Positions 22,490 to 34,610 of a stretch of 64,000 nt of DNA are shown here, in pieces. The position numbers and the translations under genes were made by a program. The stretch is from Aquanectria penicillioides (Eukaryota > Ascomycota > Sordariomycetes > Hypocreales > Nectriaceae): positions 2,728,001 to 2,792,000 of the forward strand of contig PYIU01000009.1 in NCBI GenBank assembly GCA_003415625.1, written 5' to 3'. The notes below the pieces were generated by a model. The model was not told the origin of the DNA. It saw nothing but the letters and a program-made list of their open reading frames with translations, and made no database searches. Numbering within the stretch: position 1 is the stretch's first letter; each line of letters begins with the position of its first letter.

Positions 22490-24180
22490 ATGAGCAGGTT
22501 CACCCATCATGCCAGCCCCGGCGCATTCTATCACGACAGCACGGCGAGGACCACGACGACGACGACGACTAACACTCTGCGATCGATACACCCAGTTCTC
22601 ACTCCTCCGCCAGACACATGTCCCTACAGCCGGCCGCCGTCCGGTCAAGCGGCAGCCGACGCGATCCCTGTTCTCATCGACAACACCTACCACCTGTTCC
22701 ATTTGATTACGCCGCCCGCGATGAAGCACCACCAGGAGCGCCTCCGATCGTCGTGGTCGCGGATCTGGTCTACGAACCTCATCGAATGGACGCGGGACCT
22801 CGAGCCCGTCCTGGCGCCGGGCGAGTCGGCCGATGACCCCGACGCCGACGGCGCATGGACCGGCGCCGCACTGCTCGGCCACGACAACCTCCTACACATA
22901 TTCTACACGGGCTACAACCTCGGCCACGGGGACGCCAGGTGATCCTGCACGCCAGGTCGAGGGATCGTCGCGGCACGAGGTTCGAGAAGCCCGCGGGGCC
23001 CATCACCATCGTCGGCAACGGCCTCGACAAGTTCGAGGACTTTGACATTCGAGACCCCTTTGTCTTTTACAACCGCGCCGAGTCGAGATACTGGATGCTC
23101 GTGGCCACGCGGCTGGCCTCGGGGCCGCACTGGAGCCGCGGGTGCATCGCGCTTCTCACATCCGCAGACATGGACGTCTGGGCCGCCTCGCCGGAGCCGC
23201 TCTACGCGCCCAACGACATGTTCTGCCCGGAGTGTCCCGAGCTCTTCTCCCTGCCCAACGGCAAGTGGTACCTCGTGTACTCGCGCTTCCACGCGCCCAA
23301 CGCCGGCACCGTGTACCGCATGGCCGACCAGCCGCGAGGCCCGTTCCGCGTGCCCCGGGACGGCTCCCACGGGCGGCTCGACGGGCGGCGCTGGTACGCG
23401 GCCAAGTCGTGCCCCAAGGCTGGCGACCCTCGCAAGCGGATCTCGTTCGGGTGGCTGGGAGACTACGCCTCTGACGAGAACAAATGGCTTTGGGGAGGTG
23501 ATTTGGGGATTCCGCGAGAAATGTCGGCGGATATTAATGGCTACTTGAGGATTGAAGTTGACCGCGAGCTACGGGATTTCCTGTGGAGAACCTCAAAGAC
23601 CGTGTGTCCAAGCAATGCCGCCCCGAGCCTATACCTCTGCTCGCTCGCGTCCACTGCTACCCACTTCCCGGAGCTGGGGTCCATCGCTCTCCGGCGGGAC
23701 CTCTTTGTCGATTTCAAGGTGGCCGCCTGCGACGCCCACAGCTTCGGCGTCATGTTCCAAACCGACTCGTCCGGGAAGGGCCACCGTCTCCAGTTCAGCC
23801 CTTCGGGCAACGGCCTCTTCTCCGTCTCCATATGGACCGACTTCCCACCCCTCGACGACCTCTGGGCCGACCAGTATCGCCTGCATCTCCCCCGGCCGAT
23901 CGACGGGCCCGAGCTGGTCCGTCATGATAATGTTAGCTTGGTGGGCGGCGTCTTCCTCTTTCTGAGAGGACAGATAGTAGAGGCGTTTTGCGGCGGCCGT
24001 TCTCTGAGCTTCCGCTTGCCCATACCCATGGCCTGGGAGGGCATATGCGATGCCGAGCTGCGGAGGTTTGGTTGGTTCGTGGAGGACGGAATGGTTGATA
24101 TCGTCGACATATCCGTCCGGCACAGAATCAAAGATGGTGCATTTGAAATAGAAGACGCACACCACGGCGATGATGAATAG
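22490..24180 (+). CDS. GH32-like glycosidase (fructoside hydrolase), with one apparent frame break
   Basis: The family is shown by the three acidic motifs of GH32/GH43 five-blade propellers: an N-terminal Asp in AADAIPVLIDNTYHLFHL, the RDP motif in DIRDPFVFY, and the ECP motif in CPECPELFSLP (near base 23229). WTGAALLG fits the conserved strand before the third motif. The N-terminal motif lacks the classical NDPNG, as in the Aec43-like branch of GH32, so the substrate is less certain than for an invertase. The frame encoding GYNLGHG changes near 22928-22931. One extra G in that GGGG run restores GRQVILHA and gives 564 codons. No signal peptide is visible, so the enzyme may act inside the cell on sugar imported by the divergent transporter. 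The first 40 residues contain seven consecutive Thr and are unusual. The 3' end converges on the next gene, 68 bp away. Confidence 0.82.
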
Positions 24181-24248
24181 TAAAGTGTGCGGTATTCTTT
24201 TTCGGGCCCATCTTTTTTTATTCAAAATGGCCCTGGCATCCCATTCTT

Positions 24249-26534
24249 TCAACCCAAGTCTTCCCTCGGGGGCACCATGGCATCTGGCTGCACCGCCAAG
24301 CCGCTGAGCAGATCGTATGCCCCGTTGACACCGACGGCTAGGTCCCAGTCGCCAAAGTCGGTGTATTGATATATGTCCGTCGCGTAGTTGCCTATCATCG
24401 GGCTTACTTTGTCGTTTAGGGGCTCATTCAGGTTAACTGCTAGAGCGTGCTCCAGCCCGCGAAGGATCGCGCCCTCGAGGCGATTCACCGCGTATTGCAT
24501 GGGCTCGTGGCTCTTGCTCATCATGCGCAGGTTCCACAAGTACGAGTTTAGCGTCTCCTGCCAAAAGTGCCGTTCCTGGGACGACAGGGATGTCACCAGG
24601 AGCAGGGTTGTGAAGGATCCGAGCAGGGAGAAGAGGTAAGGCGACGTAAAGTACCAAAACGCCTCGAGATGATCGGGCGGAGGTTCGTGACGAAGCTGAT
24701 GGCGCTCTGGGCCGTCTGGAGCGCAATCTGGCGAATTTCAGTCAGGACGCGATCGTCGGAGCAGCGTGGCGGCAAGGCGGTGGATCTAATGAGCCGGCGG
24801 AGCAGCGTCATGGCCACGCCATAATAGGAGAAGTGCAGGTAGCCGTGAAAGCACAGCTTTCTCTGATAGATGATATTCATCTGCAGCGTAGGGGGATGCT
24901 GCGGTACCAGGCGTTTAGGCTTTCGAAATGCGACCTCGCTTTTTCAAACAGAATCACTGTGTCCTGCTCGCGGCACGTCCGCGCGGTGTAAAAGTCCCTG
25001 TAGACGCCAGACAGCACCTGGGTTAGATCTACCATGTGCATGTACTGCGCCATGCCGGTGGCGGCGATGGATCTGCGGTCGTCGTCCGGCCCAGGAGTCG
25101 AGACTGGCCCATCGCAGTCGTAGTCGGTAAAATCAGCTATGGTGAGCTCCGCCACGGCCCAGTCCTCGTCGTGGATGTGTAGCGGGCGGCCGTAGGCCAG
25201 GGCGGTCCAACGGTCCTGCATGTACAGAGCCCAACTCAGGCGCTTACGCACATTGCGCTCCCACTGGGGGATGGACCATTTGCTGGCATCCAGGTGAAGG
25301 CCGAGACACTGGCCAATGGCCAGCGCCTGGCATGTCAGACCCCATTGGAACGTGTGGTCCGGGTTGAGGGGATCCTCGGGCTGGCATTGCAGCAGCAGGA
25401 GGCAGGCCTGGATCGAGCACAGCTTGGGCGGTGATAGGACGAGGGGAGAGCGGTGCGCAACATCGTGCGCAGCAAGGTGGCATCGGGAGGAGAGCGAATC
25501 GACAGCTCCGGGTCGTAGGTCCACCAACGGATGGCGGACAGGTAGACGGCGCCCAGAAGGGCGGCCGGGATGCTGCGGTAGGACTGGGTGTAGATGATGG
25601 TGAAGGCGTCCTTGGAGAGGATGGGATAGCAGGGCTGGACGTGCCGCCAGAACAGCTCGACGAGGCTCGGGCCGTGAGGCCGCACGCAGGCCTCGATGGC
25701 GTCGACGAGCGAGTGCGTCGGGTCGGGCTCGACGGCCTTGTCGTCGGTGGCCAGGTGGAAGGTCAGGGGGTACTCTTGGCCGTCGTCGTGCTCGAGCACA
25801 CGACGGATGGCATGGGTCTCTAGGCTAAACTCATGGGTGAGAGGGTCGTAGGGCCGATGGCGCATGAGGATGGGCTCCATGTCGCTGCCCAGGCCGTACA
25901 GCTCGGCGAAGCGGGTTGTCGAGCATCCCAGCGTGTGGTCCAGGGGATGCGGTTCAATGAGCTCCGGGACGATGACCGAGGGCGCCTGGTGATGGCGGTT
26001 GCTGTCGCCCGAGGCGCGCGTCTCGGCGGGTGAGAGGAAGGACTGGACCGACTGTGTTTCGGAGACGAGGGTTCGCATCTCATCTCGCGACTCCTTGCGG
26101 CTCCGACTGATACTGCGGCTGGAGCTCTGACCTGGATGATGAGCAGGGCCCACGCCCACGCCCACGCTTGCGCCTGCGCCCGCGCCCGCGCCCTGGGGCT
26201 CGTCGAGAAGCGTGCGCTCGTCGCCGCTGTAGGCACCGCCGCCGCTGTTGCTGTTTGCGCCCGAGGTGGCCTGGCGCTCTGGGGGGTCGTGCTGAAAGGT
26301 GCAAGGCGTGGCTCTGAGCTGGCAATGCACGCAGTCGCCGTCGCCGTCCTTTGTTACGCAGCGAGTCTTGCGCTTGCGGCAGGCGTCGCAGGGGCGGAGG
26401 CTGCGCCGCTGCCGCTTGCGGGCGTTGTTCTGGTAATCCTGGGGGGATGATTTCCATTTGTTGAAGTTGTGGCGGATGGAGTTGTCGTCTTCGTCGCTGA
26501 TGGTGAGCGCGAGGAGGGATCTGTCCATGTCCAT
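24249..26534 (-). CDS. Zn2Cys6 transcription factor, with three apparent frame breaks
   Basis: On the minus strand the ATG at 26534 begins MDMDRSLLAL. A zinc cluster follows at about residues 47-76: CDACRKRKTRC, then eight residues, CVHC, six residues, C. A long fungal-specific domain follows (WRHVQPCYPILSKDAF, KRLSWALYMQDRWTALAYGR). The C-terminal part ends with WQETLNSYLWNLRMMSKSHE and a regulator-like tail. The frame breaks at three places: 25426-25428 (GGG), 24891-24895 (GGGGG) and 24675-24677 (GGG). One extra G at each restores one continuous frame of 763 codons with no intron. A Gly/Ala repeat (GAGAGAGASVGVGVG) lies between the cluster and the middle domain. Its position, convergent with the GH32-like gene, suggests it controls that gene and the transporter. 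It could also be a true pseudogene. Confidence 0.82.
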
Positions 26535-27275
26535 GCGAGCTAGGGGAAAGGAAGAATAGAAAAGAGAAGAGAAGAGAAGAGAAGAGAAGAGAAGAAAAGA
26601 AAAGAAAGAAAGAAAAAAAAGGCCGAGATGCAATGGATGAGTTTGAAGAATTGCGCTGCGCTATGCAGTGTGTAAGAGAGAGTAGGAGGTAGTTGGGAGC
26701 GGGAGTGTGCGTGTGGGTGTGCGTATGTGCGACTATGTATGTGTGCTGCTGCACTGCGCTGCGCTGCTCTGCGCTGCGTCGCGCGTGCGTGCATGCGTGC
26801 GTGCGTGCGTGCGTGGTCTGAGTGACAGCGCCCAGTCCCGTCCAGTCTCTTTCAAGTCTGTCGTGTGTTGTGTCCTTGGCAAGCCCAGGACAGGACTCAC
26901 TGATATGAGATCCACCTGGGGCGGTGCGAGTTGTCTATTCTGTTTCTGTCCTTTGTGTGTCCCCTCCTCTTGTTCTTCTTCTTATGCAGGTCTGGATGTG
27001 AAAATGCAAAAGACCAGCAAGTTTCTTGTGTTGGCGGGTTGTGGGCGTGTAGGCTTGCGCAAGCGTGCGGAACGAAAAAGAAAACGTTCTTTGCTCGAAA
27101 CTCGGGGCTCCAAGAACCGTCAAGTTCCGTCTCTTTTTTTTTCTCAACGCTGGCTAGCACTACGCACACAACTCGCGACACCCGGACTGACAGGACAGAC
27201 CCGAGTCATTTCAAGTCTCCTGACAAGGACAAGCAAGGCTGGCACACGTATCCCACTGATCGAAGGAGGAGAGTT

Positions 27276-27301
27276 GGGGGGGGGGGGGGGGGGGGGGGGG
27301 G
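27276..27301. repeat. Poly-G tract, 26 bases
   Basis: An uninterrupted run of 26 G lies in non-coding DNA. Such a tract can form G-quadruplex structures and its exact length is unreliable. Confidence 0.9.
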
Positions 27302-28695
27302 CAGTCAGTTCCAGTCTCCAACACCCGTCTGTCGGGTCAAACTTTCTTGGAGTTGCCAACCAGGGGCACCCTACTCCTAAGATGAGCAATAAAGCACGCG
27401 TCAATTAGCCCGGATTCCCTGTGGAGAGGCTTGATGCTCGCGAAGACGTGAGACGGGCTCGTGCTCAAGGGCTCTGGACACCCGGCAGTTTAGTTCTTAA
27501 TTTTAGCCAGCGAGTTAAATATCGATCGAAACTTGACTGGCCTGTCTTTTCGAATCCTGGGCTGTTTAGAGTTGGGCCGGCTCTGTGAGGGTCCCCATGT
27601 GGCCTCCCTTGGATCCAACGCCTCACCGCAGCCCAACGCCCATCGACAAGGGTTCTGCGTAACACAAAGGGCGGCAGCACGACAGTTTTTGGGGTCTCTT
27701 TCTGGGGAGTCTGTCCTTTGAGGGGGTGGTTTGGGGGTTGGAGGGAGGGCTGGCCGGGCCATGGATTGGCTCTTCCCGGCTTCGCTGCCGATGAAGCTCG
27801 CCGAAACCACGGACCTGGACGTTCGGGAGTTGCGTGTGCGGGCGGCTGGCGCTCCCAAGTTCCCGTTTTGGCGGAATCCACGGCACGCGAAAAGCCTCGC
27901 AGCACCGGAACCCTCCCCGGACCCTGAAAACCTGCTTGAGAACAAGGCGGGAATGACGTCGACCGCTGTCTAGCCGCCATGCCATGCCCATGACTTCATC
28001 CCGTGCTCTGCTTCGCCGCGCCCCCTCGCTTCCTTTCGCATTTCTCAGGTTGCATTGGATTGTCACTGCTCTGCGCTGGTTTGCCTCGGGTTGCCCTTGG
28101 TAGGCGTGGAGGAGAGTTTCATGTTTACCATTATGTTGGTGGCTGTTCCGGATGGCATTTTGCACTCCGTCGCCAACACGTTCGGAATCCCACCCAAGGG
28201 AAATCCCACTTACAACCCGCCCGAGTTTGTCATCACCACCCCCTCAGCCGCCGAGGAAATTCACAAGTGGCTTACACTCTTGCTTGCCTGCTGAGGAACC
28301 CTAATCGTCCTCGCCTTGGTTTGCCTCAGCGCGCCCTAGAGGGTTTCGAGGAGACAACAAGTGGGTTCCCCCATCTTCTCTCCCAGCTTAGCTCTCCCTC
28401 TCTGCCATCTCAGCCTCCAAAGCTCCCGAACGGCTTTCAGCCATCCCCCAAGGAAACTAGCTGCGTAGCCGTAGGGCGGAGAGAGACAATCAATCTCAGC
28501 CCCAAAATTTTCCCCGAGGAGTTGCATCCAACCGTCGACATCTTGTCCTTTTCTCTTCAAGCCACAAGGGCCCTAGTTTGAGTGGCATCCCCGCTCGCCG
28601 CCACTCTCCCACGTCCACATAATCAGACTCAAAAGAGGCGGTCACAACTCAAGGGAGAACTTCGGGGGACACTGGGTTGAACAAACCATGGGGGA

Positions 28696-28714
28696 GGGGG
28701 GGGGGGGGGGGGGG
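28696..28714. repeat. Poly-G tract, 19 bases
   Basis: A run of 19 G follows GGGGA in non-coding DNA. Confidence 0.9.
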
Positions 28715-30684
28715 CGCGCATGGGGGTGCTGCTGTCCGCCCACAAATCGGCAAACCCGTGCTGCAATCTAGATTCTGGGAACTGATTGAGTGAAAAAGTG
28801 CCGGCCGCGAGCCCCCCCATGCCACTTGTTCCACTAGCCTCCGCCGTAGCGCCGGCGAAATCGGGGTTTCACACATACCCCATGTCTGACGGGAGACGAG
28901 ACGGATTGCCATCTTTCCAAATCGAAAGATGTCGTTTTTGCGACGTTACACAAGAAGTCAAAAGGGCCTCGAGACGGGGATCCATGGAGAGGTGCCGCTG
29001 GTTCCGGGGCCTGCCAACAGTTGATCTAAGCATGGTCACGTTGCTGAGGTGGGCTGTGACGCGGAAGTTAACCCATGTTTAAACTCTGAGGCGGCAGGAC
29101 TTCGTATCCATACCTAGTGAACCATGCTAGCAACTTTCAGCCAACAGGATGATGCGTTTCGCCGTGCAGCAGAGATAATCTTGCCACTAATCTTGTGCGC
29201 CACCAATATCTCACCATTTCCCAAGCCCATTACCCACGCATCTCTAGCTGTGGTGCTTGCTTAGGAACCGGGAAAAAGTTGCCTGTTACGGTTGCGTTCG
29301 GGAGAAAGCTACCCGGAAACCAATCCTCAAGCAACTACTGGCTAGAATAGACTTGACCTGGGTAGTTGAAATCCCGGTGCATGATCCGGGGTTTTCAGAC
29401 GCGGAACCTCCCAACCCCCCCCCCTTGGGGGAGAAGCATGAACCAACACAACTTGCTTCTCGCACATGCCATTATTTTTTTTTTTTTCAAAACCAAGTGA
29501 TTTCATTCCTTCAATTTGACAGCAGAGGGTGGAGCAACGATCATCTTTCGCAGCGGAGCTTACCCCAGGTTTGAGGTTCGAGCTGGGGTGGATTCGACTA
29601 TTTGGCAGCGAACCGGTGATTTTGTCAGCAAACTCTAATCCACACAGAGAAAAAAGATACAGAAAATGACTAAAAGACTTGTAGAGACACGCCGCTGAAA
29701 GTCAGCAGATGAACTCTTGAAGCTGAAATTATCAGCCAAACCCCCCTTTTCCCATAGGATTTCAAACATTTTCGTTTGCTGATGTTCGATTTTAGTGATG
29801 ATCCCTGCTGACACGTTGAGGCTCGCAGCGGAGACTCAAGAATGACAGGGAGGGCCCTCTGAGTGACGTGATTGTTGACTCGTCAGAGAAGACCAACTTT
29901 GTCTGGAACCTATACACTCTCCTCCTTCACATATCGGCGTTGAATATGCAGAGCGACCTGATCAACATATCCACATGGAGGCTCGGGGATTCCATCGTCC
30001 TTTGAGCATCGGGCTCGCATCTATTTGCAGGTTTTTTCAGGAGGTCCGAAACCTGCAGCTGCGGGGTCCGCAGAGTAACTAGATGATCCAGCGAGTAGCG
30101 GATGGTGAGCTTTGGAGCCAGCCAACCTGAGTGACACCACGACGTCTTTTTATCAACGTTTGCAAGGAGATGTCGTTGAAAACTAGATTGATGACTAACT
30201 GAGCCGTCCGTCCCTATGCTGCAAGCTCCCCGAAAGGATTGCACTAGGTACTTTGTGTAACCTATTGCTCGCCCACTTGTGTGGCCAAGCCGGGAATAAC
30301 GCCAAGGGTGCCCGTCGCAAACGAAGGAACCCCATCCTATGTCCGCAGAAGCAGCTACTCGCAGACTAAACGTCTAAACTATGCTTAAATGATACCAGAC
30401 CAGCGTGAATTGGATAGCACACTACAAAAAATAGTCAGGGCTTCCACCTCGTTGGTTTGCGCAGCAGCGCAGCTGGGCGGCCAGTTGACACAGGCCGGCT
30501 CGAGGAACTGCACCAAGCACGTGCCAACAGCTGCGAAGAGCTTACACACCCAATCACCAAACACTCGTCCAATTGCGGTCAAGTGTATTCATTCCAATTC
30601 TTTCAATGAAACAGGAGCTACATAGGACTAAGCACCAAGTAATCCTCCTTTGTCTTTCGTTTTCGGTTTTGCTTTTCTTTTCTT

Positions 30685-30707
30685 CCCCCCCCCCCCCCCC
30701 CCCCCCC
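30685..30707. repeat. Poly-C tract, 23 bases
   Basis: A run of 23 C follows a T-rich stretch in non-coding DNA. Confidence 0.9.
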
Positions 30708-31826
30708 TTCGCTCTCTCACTCTTAGGGCGTCTCCTATTCATCACCTGCGGTGAAGAGTTTTGTAAGGGCCGGGGTAATTGCTAGGAAGAGCCTGGACGT
30801 CCGATTTTAGTGTGGACATGGCAGCAGTTGGAGCTGGACCGTGCTCGGGGCTGTAAACGGCCCTTTGGACAAGCTGGGCAACGCGTATGCGCTGAGCTTC
30901 TAGGCCTCTGCGTGGACTCCGCGAGTATGGCAAACGTCAGCCGATGTTTGGCCCCAAGCAATGAACCATCTGCGTGCTATTGATGTTCGCTGCGACCTTG
31001 ATGAGTCGAGATTATGTGGAGAGCGGGGAGGGGCGCTTTTGGGAGTTCCTACCATCAGCCCACATGCCAATGGCAGTAATAAATCACAATTGCAGAACGC
31101 CTTGCCCGCCCAGGCTTGCGACGGCCGTTCCGAGTTGAGTCGTACTATGCATGTAGGACTTATCCGTATTGTTCTTTGTTTTCGTTCCGCTGCACCGGCG
31201 TCGCCTTGCTATGCCAGACCAGGACAAGACGGAACATCCCATTATCTATGCCCCCCGCCTCTCTGCTTGTCGCCTCGCTAATAACAGCGCAGCAGCAGCA
31301 TGCCGTCTTGCCAAGGTGCCCGGCGGGCATCATCGCTGGTTGATAAGATCCTGGCCCTTGATGCGACCACATAAACTGGGGCCCACCAAGCCGAAACAGG
31401 CATCTGCGGGCTCACGTTGCTTGGAGCGCTATCAAGATTGGCGCCGGCACGCTGCTTGACATCATGGGCCACGGGCTCGGTATTCCGAACAGGCTCAGCT
31501 CTTCTTCTGGGCTGCACTGCGCTGCGTGCGAGAGGTCTGCACAGCTTGCCTGCGACCTTGGGCCTCGCCTTACCCCAGCTTGCGCAGGCACCGCACTCCC
31601 GCCAAGCCGCCCGGGCTGTGCGGTTGGAAGCCCATTCGACGCCGCCTCCGCACAGTTGCCTGTTTTCGGGATGTGGAGGCCGGATGGCGGCGGATGAGGC
31701 AAAAGCCCAAGCCAACGTGAGTGAGACATGGGGTCGGGATTGGCGCCGGAGCGGACGGCGAAGGATCTCCATGGTATGATGGAAGATGGACGGATGGACA
31801 GCACGGGATTGCGTGCCCACACGCAG

Positions 31827-31914
31827 GTGTGTGTGTGTGTATGCGTGTGTGTATGTGTGTGTGTGTGTGTATATGTGTGTGTGTATGTGTGTGTGTATGT
31901 GTGTGTGTGTGTGT

Positions 31915-31958
<44 letters not shown>

Positions 31959-31982
31959 ATGTATGTGTATGTGTGTGTGCAT
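31827..31982. repeat. Large interrupted TG/TATG microsatellite
   Basis: About 155 bases of TG repeats are interrupted by TATG, TATATG and TGCATG units. Open frames here encode only Cys/Val or Thr/His repeats. Confidence 0.95.
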
Positions 31983-32779
31983 ACGTTTACGTGCCATGAC
32001 CATTGAATGTGCAAAGGGCGAGGCACCCCGCGCATCTCTAATTAAGCCCTGCCATTGTTATGTTTAAGCTTGTCTCGATTCTTGGTTCTTGATTGCCTCG
32101 TCTGCCGTGGGCCGCCGGCGGCTCCTGTATCTCGCTGGCCGTGCTCACCAGGGTGACAATGTAACACACGACGGCTCGCCCAAGCGCATTGCTGATAAAA
32201 AGACAACAAAAATCCCTTGCCAAGACATCTCCGGCACCGAAACTGCACCAAAAACGCACGCCAGGCCTGGCCAAGGAAATAAATGCCTTCCTGTTCGGTG
32301 CTCGACGTCGGACATGGCTCTGCTTCTCGGCCGGCGTGGGACCAGCCACCCCGCGTGCGATATGCTTTCAAGGTTAAGCATGAGATGGACCAACGGCGCG
32401 GATTCGATCCCACCCATCAGAATGCTGCGTTTTGCTGTGTGCCTTGTGTCTCGTCGAGATAAGCCAGTCGCGCTCCCCACGTGTGCCTTGGCGGTCCTCC
32501 CTCATTGAGCCTCGTCGTCGTTTGTGATCCATCGCTTCACCGAGGTCCCCCCAAAAGTGCGTGCATGGGCGATCCGTCATACATTGCGCATGTACATGTG
32601 CGGCGAACCAGATAGATCAAAAGGAACCAGGCCGATCGCCTGTCGCAGATGTTAAATGCACCGATGATCCTCCTGCCTGTCCGCAGCAGCTTTCCCCGCG
32701 CTGATTGCTTGAAAGCCACCTTCACCCTCGGAGGGCACCCTGTATAACGTCAGCCATTCTCGCCTCCTACAACATCACC

Positions 32780-34610
32780 ATGAAGTCGTCAATTGCTCTG
32801 GCCACGGTGGCCCTGGCGACCTCGGCCTATGCCGAAGATGTTCTGTTCAGCGACCGCTTGTCCAAGCGGTTCCTGGACAGCAACAAGCACGAGAACATTT
32901 CCTTCTTCCACGTCAACGACGTCCACGCCCACTTAGACGAGTTCAGCTCCTCCGGCACCGATTGCACCACGCCCTCCAAAGGATGCTACGGTGGTTATGC
33001 TCGAATTAAGCATACTGTCGACAAGCTGCGCGAGGATCACCCTGATAACCTGTGGCTCAACGCTGGTGACGAGTTCCAGGGTACCTTGTTCTACAGCTAC
33101 TACAAGGGCGAGAAGATCGCGGAGAACCTCAACACCCTCAAATTCGACGCCATGACTCTCGGTAATCATGAATGGGATGATGGAGATATTCAGCTAGGGG
33201 CATTTTTGAAGGTTAGAAAAGGTCATACAGAGGTTGAATGCAAACTAACAACACTCTCCATCGCAGAATCTCACATTCCCAGTCATTTCCTGCAATGTGA
33301 AATCCGAGTACGAGAGTCTGAACAAGACTATTCAGAACTACACCATCTTTGACGACCATAAGCTGGCCATTATTGGTGTCACTACTGATACCACTCCTGG
33401 AATTTCCCATGTCGGAGATAAAACAAAGTTCCTGGATCCCATTGACTCTGTTCAGCAAGCTGTTTGGGAGATCCGCAACAAGACCGATATCAAGCGTATC
33501 GTTGCCCTCACCCACATTGGCTACGACGTCGACAAGCAGCTTGCAGCTGAGACCGAGGGTCTTTCCCTAATCATCGGTGGTCACAGCCACACTCCTCTCG
33601 GTGAGATGAAGAACGCCGAGGGCAAGTACCCTACCGTTGTGAAGAACAAGAACGGCGACGAGGTCTTCATCGTCACTGCTTATCGCTGGGGCGAGTATGT
33701 CGGTTACATCGACCTCACCTTTGATGACGATGGCAAGGCTCTCGCCTACCACGGTGGCCCAATTCACCTGGACAACAGCACCGAGATGGACCAGGGTCTT
33801 AACAAGACCATCAAGGCCTGGAGGGCTCCTTTCGAGAAGTTTGCTGCCGAGGTCGTCGGTAGCACCAACGTCGAGCTCGACCAGACTAAGTGCCAGAAGG
33901 ACGACTGCCTTCTTGGCCAGGTCATGGCCGATGCCATGTACGAATACCGTCTCAACAACAGCAAGTCTGACGAGAAGCCCGACTTTGCTTTCATCAACGC
34001 CGGTGGTGTCCGTGCTACCATCGACTCTGGCAACATCACCCGAGGCGAGGTCCTGACTTCTTTCCCCTTCGGAAACTCCATTGTTGAGCTTCTTTACACC
34101 GGCTCCGAACTGAAGAAGATCTTCGAGGGCTGCGTGACCCGCATCAACCAGTACACCAAGAAGGCCACCACCTCGTGGTTCCAGGTCAGCAGCACCCTCA
34201 AGGTCACTTATAACCCCGACAACGCCAACGGCTCCAAGCTCATCGAGCTTACCGTCAACGGCAAGGCCGTCGACGACAACACCAAGTACCGCATGATCAC
34301 CCTCGACTTTATTGCCGGCGGTGGCGACAGCCTTGTCCAAGCCACTACCGACTTTGTCTCCCTTGATACCCAGGATGAGGTGCTGAACCAGTACCTCGCT
34401 AAGCGAAGCCCGCTCAACCCTACCCTGGAGGACCGAATTGCCACAACCGACCAGAAGACTGCTAACAGCACCACCAGTAGCAGTGGCAGCAGCAGCAACA
34501 GCAGCAGCGGCGGTGATAGCAAGAGCAGCAACGGCAGTGGCGCCAGCACCGCCAAGGCTTCCATCCTTGCCGTTCTAGTTGGCCTTGTCATGTCCATGGC
34601 CCTGATTTAA
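32780..34610 (+). CDS. GPI-anchored 5'-nucleotidase / metallophosphoesterase (UshA family)
   Basis: Two exons (32780-33211, 33267-34610; intron 33212-33266) encode 591 residues. The start MKSSIALATVALATSAYA is a signal peptide. Metal-binding motifs of the calcineurin-like domain are visible: DVHAHLDEF (near 32920), GNHEWDDGD (near 33165) and GGHSHTP (near 33578). The C-terminal 5'-nucleotidase domain includes INAGGVRATIDSGNITRGE (near 33997) and the substrate-stacking-type segment DFIAGGGDS. A Ser/Gly-rich linker and a hydrophobic tail (ASILAVLVGLVMSMALI) form a GPI-anchor signal, so the enzyme should sit on the outer cell surface. It removes phosphate from extracellular nucleotides such as AMP or ADP, for phosphate and purine uptake. 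In pathogenic fungi it could also lower extracellular nucleotide signals; that role is inferred. Confidence 0.95.

Larger units (their letters stand above)
26535..32779. other. Long gene-poor region rich in homopolymers and microsatellites
   Basis: I find no gene in this 6.2 kb. It begins with a purine-rich AGAAG repeat (26558-26620), the leader of the regulator. It contains GCGT repeats (26783-26815), poly-G tracts (27276-27301, 28696-28714), a poly-C tract (30685-30707) and a large TG microsatellite (31827-31982). Open frames of 100-240 residues come from repeats or have no coding character. The end is the 5'-nucleotidase promoter. Confidence 0.55.

Noticed and set aside
31278..32035. Open frames of over 200 residues on both strands
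   Set aside because: Their N-terminal parts are translations of the TG microsatellite (Thr-His or Cys-Val repeats) and the rest has no family resemblance.
32330..32430. tRNA-like T-arm word GGATTCGATCCC
   Set aside because: No matching acceptor stem, D-arm or anticodon arm at the right distances on either strand.
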